Source: Actinomycetota bacterium (GTDB taxonomy: Bacteria; Actinomycetota; Actinomycetes; Streptosporangiales; Streptosporangiaceae). From it: a stretch of 6,994 nucleotides of DNA. A program made the position numbers and the translations under genes. The DNA is taken from NCBI GenBank assembly GCA_003541285.1, contig DPMS01000188.1, positions 1,473-8,466 of the forward strand, written 5' to 3'. Below are positions 5,909 through 6,994 of this stretch, piece after piece. The first letter of the stretch is position 1. The number at the start of each line of letters is the position of its first letter. Under the pieces are notes generated by a model. It was given only the letters and a program-made list of their open reading frames with translations, was not told where the DNA came from and made no database searches.

Positions 5909-6994
5909 CTAATGGAGGGTGACCGGGCGCCAGGTGTGGCCGGCGTTGTAGGTGAACCACATCTGCTGGCGGTAGATGGCGCCATCCTGGATGGCGAAAC
6001 CCTGGGTGCTGGTCGTCATCGCGGCGTCGAAGCTGAAGCCGGCGCCAGCGAGCCCGGCCGCCTCGTTCAGGCTCGCGCTGGTGTGCCAGGTCCGGCCGGT
6101 ATCCCAGGAGAGATAGATGTCGCTACGGCCCCCGGTCAGCAAGATGGTCGTCCCCATCGGCGTGATTGACGCCTCGCTCAGGTAGCCGCCTTCAGGGGGG
6201 TCGGCCAGGCGGCGCCAGGTCCGGCCGCCGTCGGGGGAGAAGTACGCGCGCTTCACCTGTGAGCCTGCCCCCGGTTCCGAGGCGCAGTCGGCCACCAGGG
6301 CGAGGTGGGGGGTGGCCGCCACCACGGCGTCGTAATTGAACGCCGGGGGACAGGGCGGGGCGAGCCGCCGCCAGGCGCGGGAGCCGTCAGCCGGGCCGGC
6401 CAGCAGGATCATGCTGGGCCGGCCGGGATTGCCGGGAGGGTGGACCACCGCGACATAACCGGTCCCGGCGGCCAGTGTCACCGACCCGACCAGCCCACTG
6501 CCCGCCGTGGCGGGTACCGGCCGCCACCGGTCTGCCGTGACCGGTGCGGAGTACACCTGGAACCAGCTGCACCCGAACGCGGTGGGCGGGCACCGGCCGA
6601 ACGTGGCGATCACCCGGCCGTCCTGTGCCGCCAGGTCCTGCACGGCCAGCCCGCGGGTACCGACCCGGTTCCAGGAGCGTCCTCCGTCGTGGGTCGCCCA
6701 CAGCCCCGGTCCGAATACCCAGCCGTCCCTGGCATCGGCGAACAGTATCTGGCTGACCGCTCTGGCCGCGGGCAGGCTGCCATAGCCGGCGACCCGGGCT
6801 GGCGGGGCCGGGGCGGGGGACCAGTGCCGGCCACCGTCGGTGGTCTTGCGCATCTTCAGCCGGGGGCAGCCGGTCTGGTGGCAGGGCTGCAGCGCCAGTG
6901 CCCAGCCGGTGCGGGCGGAGATGAACGTCGCGGACAGCACCTCAAGCCGGGTTCGGCCATTGCTGGCCTGAGGGGTGCTGGTGCTGGTGCTGGT
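5909..6994 (-). CDS. Asp-box (BNR) beta-propeller protein, probably exported (5' end off window)
   Basis: 361 residues are visible up to TAG; the N-terminus, where a signal peptide would be expected, is beyond the right edge. Counting from the edge, five Asp-boxes (S/T-x-D-x-G-x-T-W) are seen: TTDGGRHW (51-58), THDGGRSW (101-108), SPDGGRTW (253-260), SWDTGRTW (296-303) and the divergent TYNAGHTW (348-355). Blade-opening phrases such as FISARTGWAL, FADARDGWVFG and TSTQGFAI recur. This is the fold of sialidase-like and Ycf48-like propellers, but no sialidase active-site set can be recognised, so the role is more likely binding or scaffolding than catalysis. Six cysteines suggest disulfides, and a TSTSTST linker at the edge suggests a tether after a signal peptide or lipobox. 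A GTG at 6940 is in frame, but the open reading continues upstream and it would cut the first blade, so it is not the likely start. A hairpin follows the gene. Confidence 0.85.
   Translation of the reverse strand, partial: TSTSTSTPQASNGRTRLEVLSATFISARTGWALALQPCHQTGCPRLKMRKTTDGGRHWSPAPAPPARVAGYGSLPAARAVSQILFADARDGWVFGPGLWATHDGGRSWNRVGTRGLAVQDLAAQDGRVIATFGRCPPTAFGCSWFQVYSAPVTADRWRPVPATAGSGLVGSVTLAAGTGYVAVVHPPGNPGRPSMILLAGPADGSRAWRRLAPPCPPAFNYDAVVAATPHLALVADCASEPGAGSQVKRAYFSPDGGRTWRRLADPPEGGYLSEASITPMGTTILLTGGRSDIYLSWDTGRTWHTSASLNEAAGLAGAGFSFDAAMTTSTQGFAIQDGAIYRQQMWFTYNAGHTWRPVTLH
6974..6994. repeat. GGTGCT hexamer repeat coding for a Thr-Ser linker
   Basis: Three and a half copies of GGTGCT run to the window edge. 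On the minus strand they encode alternating Thr-Ser before the propeller. Such tracts are flexible linkers, often glycosylated in exported actinobacterial proteins, and their length can vary by slippage. The full length is not visible. Confidence 0.85.

Noticed and set aside
5771..5911. Short plus-strand frame MIMVKGNLPARV... after a GGGAGAG sequence
   Set aside because: 46 codons, no recognisable features, contains the GC-rich hairpins and ends on the neighbouring gene's stop region; too little support.

Overview
The window is very GC-rich, with strong G/C bias at third codon positions and GTG as well as ATG starts. Together with an actinobacterial-style NhaA-thioredoxin fusion and a TnrB2/TnrB3-like antibiotic exporter, this points to a high-GC actinomycete. 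I cannot name a genus from the sequence.

Layout. (1) 1-1757, minus strand: an NhaA Na+/H+ antiporter fused to a C-terminal DsbA-like thioredoxin domain. It runs off the left edge. (2) 1800-2288, minus: a GbsR/MarR-type winged-helix regulator, 42 nt upstream of nhaA and probably co-transcribed with it. (3) 2289-2365: a compact divergent control region. A perfect 7+7 bp inverted repeat (2330-2345) overlaps plausible promoters for both directions. (4) 2366-4863, plus: an ABC exporter made of an ATPase and a 12-TM permease that overlap by 4 bp. The ATPase has no Shine-Dalgarno sequence and appears to be leaderless. (5) 4864-5908: a decayed interval. It holds hairpins after the exporter, a frameshifted minus-strand gene remnant of unknown function, and what looks like a broken RelBE/ParDE-type toxin-antitoxin pair on the plus strand. 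(6) 5909-6994, minus: a secreted-type Asp-box (BNR) beta-propeller protein whose 5' end lies beyond the right edge.

How the parts fit. The regulator, the operator and the exporter form a self-contained drug-response module. The regulator probably represses both itself and the exporter until a ligand releases it. Because nhaA follows the regulator closely on the same strand, the antiporter may be induced with the exporter, which would link drug export to ion and pH homeostasis. This is inference from layout. The toxin-antitoxin remnants and the frameshifted gene mark 4.87-5.9 kb as a site of past insertion and decay. No RNA gene, CRISPR array or intact mobile element was seen.
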